Under the pieces are notes generated by a model, which had not been told where the DNA came from, made no database searches, and saw only the letters and a list, made by a program, of their open reading frames with translations. Positions 6,311-6,979 of a stretch of 6,979 nucleotides of DNA are shown here, one piece after another (positions within the stretch are counted from its first letter, which is position 1; each line of letters starts with the position of its first letter). The position numbers and the translations under genes are program-made. The DNA lies in assembly GCA_017553665.1 (NCBI GenBank), contig JAFZKM010000167.1, positions 1-6,979 of the forward strand, read 5' to 3'. This stretch comes from Lachnospiraceae bacterium (lineage in GTDB: Bacteria > Bacillota_A > Clostridia > Lachnospirales > Lachnospiraceae).

Positions 6311-6346
6311 TATATCAAATTTCTTGTATTTATATCAGATTTGTCG
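6311..6346. promoter_or_regulatory. Direct repeat at 20-bp period, candidate AraC-family operator
   Basis: TATATCAAATTTCTTG (6311-6326) and TATATCAGATTTGTCG (6331-6346) agree at 13 of 16 positions, with the first 12 bases identical except one. AraC-family proteins commonly bind direct repeats about two helical turns apart through their two HTH motifs per monomer or as dimers. The repeat sits in the 206-bp gap next to an AraC-family gene and overlaps both predicted divergent promoters. Binding by this particular regulator is an inference. Confidence 0.45.
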
Positions 6347-6352
6347 GATAAT
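6324..6352 (+). promoter_or_regulatory. Predicted promoter of the AraC-family gene
   Basis: TTGTAT (6324-6329) and GATAAT (6347-6352) are separated by an optimal 17 bases; the -10 matches at 5 of 6 positions and the -35 at 4 of 6. Transcription would begin near 6359, leaving a leader of about 43 bases before the ATG at 6402. Both hexamers fall within or between the copies of the 6311-6346 direct repeat, so autoregulation is plausible. Confidence 0.5.
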
Positions 6353-6357
6353 GTATT
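6329..6357 (-). promoter_or_regulatory. Possible promoter for the secreted hydrolase
   Basis: On minus, TATAAA (6334-6329) matches the -10 at 5 of 6 positions and AATACA (6357-6352) lies 17 bases upstream with 3 of 6 -35 matches. It would start transcription near 6322 and give a leader of about 125 bases. The -10 touches the -35 of the opposing promoter, so the two may compete. A weak -35 is consistent with activator dependence. A second AT-rich candidate (TTGATA at 6319-6314 with GATAAT at 6292-6287) has a 21-base spacer, which is too long. Confidence 0.35.
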
Positions 6358-6374
6358 GTAATGGATTAAAGATC

Positions 6375-6384
6375 TTCGGCCGAA
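6375..6384. repeat. 10-bp palindrome TTCGGCCGAA in the AraC leader
   Basis: TTCGGCCGAA equals its reverse complement and lies between the predicted transcription start and the SD of the AraC gene. It is too short and lacks a loop for a strong hairpin, so a DNA site or chance are the likelier explanations. Confidence 0.35.
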
Positions 6385-6401
6385 TATGACGAGGTAACGG
6401 A

Positions 6402-6979
6402 ATGAACAAAAAAAGAAAGTATAAAATCTCCGCCCTTCCCCTGCGCGAGAGTAGCGAAAAGACTCTTTACGAGGAACGCGAATACGGGATCACGCATCTT
6501 CCCTTTGAGGTCGAGCTGCGCCTCTGCAGCGCGATCAGACGCGGCGATCCCGACGAGATAAAGGAGATCGCCGACGCTACGCTCTCCCAGACCATTTCCG
6601 CAGGCTATCTTTCGGACAATGAGCTGATGCAGACCAAGTACTGGTGCGTGACCGTCATCGCCACCGCGATCCATTACGCGATCCTGGGCGGCCTTGATGA
6701 GACCGATGCTTATAATCTCAGCGATTCATATATCCGCGATATCGACGCGATGAAAGAGCCCGACGCCTGCATTGATTATCTCAGGGCAAAGGCCTTTGAG
6801 CTCGTAAAAGCAGTCAATTCCGCGAAGAACAAACTGTCCGTATCCCCGGCGATCAGACAGGCCCTGCATTATATCCATGTGCACCTGCATGAGCGGATAA
6901 CCCTTGAAAAGCTTGCTTCGGAAGCAGGCCTCTCAAGAGATTATCTCTGCGAACTGTTTTTGAAAGAAACAGGTTCGAC
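6402..6979 (+). CDS. AraC-family transcriptional regulator, N-terminal part, cut by window edge
   Basis: Transcription factor of which 192 codons are visible; the frame is open at the right edge. After a basic start (MNKKRKYK), residues 35-140 form a helical domain without cupin features, including LSDNELMQTKYW and GGLDETDAYNLSDSYI. This pattern is familiar from clostridial AraC regulators in which the pocket is replaced by a helical region. The DNA-binding domain begins near residue 148: the first helix-turn-helix spans about 164-188 (ITLEKLASEAGLSRDYLCELF), with FLKETG just beyond. The second HTH is missing only because the window ends. The ATG is preceded by GAGGT about 6 bases upstream. 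The gene diverges from the secreted hydrolase across a 206-bp gap with a direct repeat, which suggests it controls itself and the hydrolase. Effector unknown; the family call is secure. Confidence 0.9.
   Translation, partial: MNKKRKYKISALPLRESSEKTLYEEREYGITHLPFEVELRLCSAIRRGDPDEIKEIADATLSQTISAGYLSDNELMQTKYWCVTVIATAIHYAILGGLDETDAYNLSDSYIRDIDAMKEPDACIDYLRAKAFELVKAVNSAKNKLSVSPAIRQALHYIHVHLHERITLEKLASEAGLSRDYLCELFLKETGS

Noticed and set aside
6196..6318. Extension of the hydrolase reading frame upstream to a TTG at 6318 (41 more residues)
   Set aside because: The ATG at 6195 has a strong AGGAGGG and begins a proper signal peptide; the extension lacks an SD, would bury the signal peptide and crosses the leader hairpin.
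6366..6674. Minus-strand frame of 102 codons over the AraC gene start
   Set aside because: It is antisense to the AraC-family gene, whose plus-strand translation shows a clear HTH; the minus frame has no recognisable features.

Overview
The window looks like chromosomal DNA of a Gram-positive anaerobe, most likely Bacillota/Clostridia and perhaps Lachnospiraceae-like. The evidence is strong AGGAGG-type ribosome binding sites, sigma-A-like promoter hexamers, a VanRS-type two-component pair and an AraC regulator with the helical N-terminal domain common in that group. Base composition appears balanced by eye; it was not computed, and the taxon is an inference.

Layout: four genes lie on the minus strand and one on the plus strand. 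Reading along minus from the right there are: (i) a secreted hydrolase of 775 residues (6195 to 3868), made of a signal peptide, a beta-trefoil domain and a peptidase M19 (membrane dipeptidase)-like metal-dependent domain, followed by an intrinsic terminator; (ii) an OmpR/PhoB-type response regulator (3715 to 3017); (iii) a polytopic sensor histidine kinase (3015 to 1000), one base after the regulator and translationally coupled to it; (iv) the N-terminal half of an ABC exporter half-transporter (908 to beyond the left edge), with its own predicted promoter. On plus, divergent from the hydrolase, is an AraC-family regulator (from 6402) cut by the right edge inside its first helix-turn-helix.

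The three intergenic gaps hold most of the unexpected structure. Between kinase and transporter, an 18-bp, 17/18-matched inverted repeat places the transporter's ribosome binding site opposite a perfect anti-Shine-Dalgarno, while a predicted promoter sits so that only read-through transcripts would carry the anti-SD arm. Upstream of the response regulator, CTTAAG-core boxes recur at spacings close to whole helical turns (21, 23, 11, 22 bp), including a 9-bp direct repeat at 11-bp period, as expected for an OmpR/PhoB-type operator; two of these boxes lie in the stem-loop of the hydrolase terminator. Between the hydrolase and the AraC gene, a direct repeat at a 20-bp period overlaps both predicted divergent promoters, and the hydrolase leader carries a perfect 10-bp-arm hairpin just upstream of its ribosome binding site.

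A plausible working model: the AraC protein controls the divergent secreted hydrolase, and the two-component system autoregulates and may drive the adjacent exporter. These links are inferred from gene order and sites. No RNA genes, CRISPR arrays, insertion sequences or prophage genes were seen. No gene-free stretch exceeds about 210 bases.
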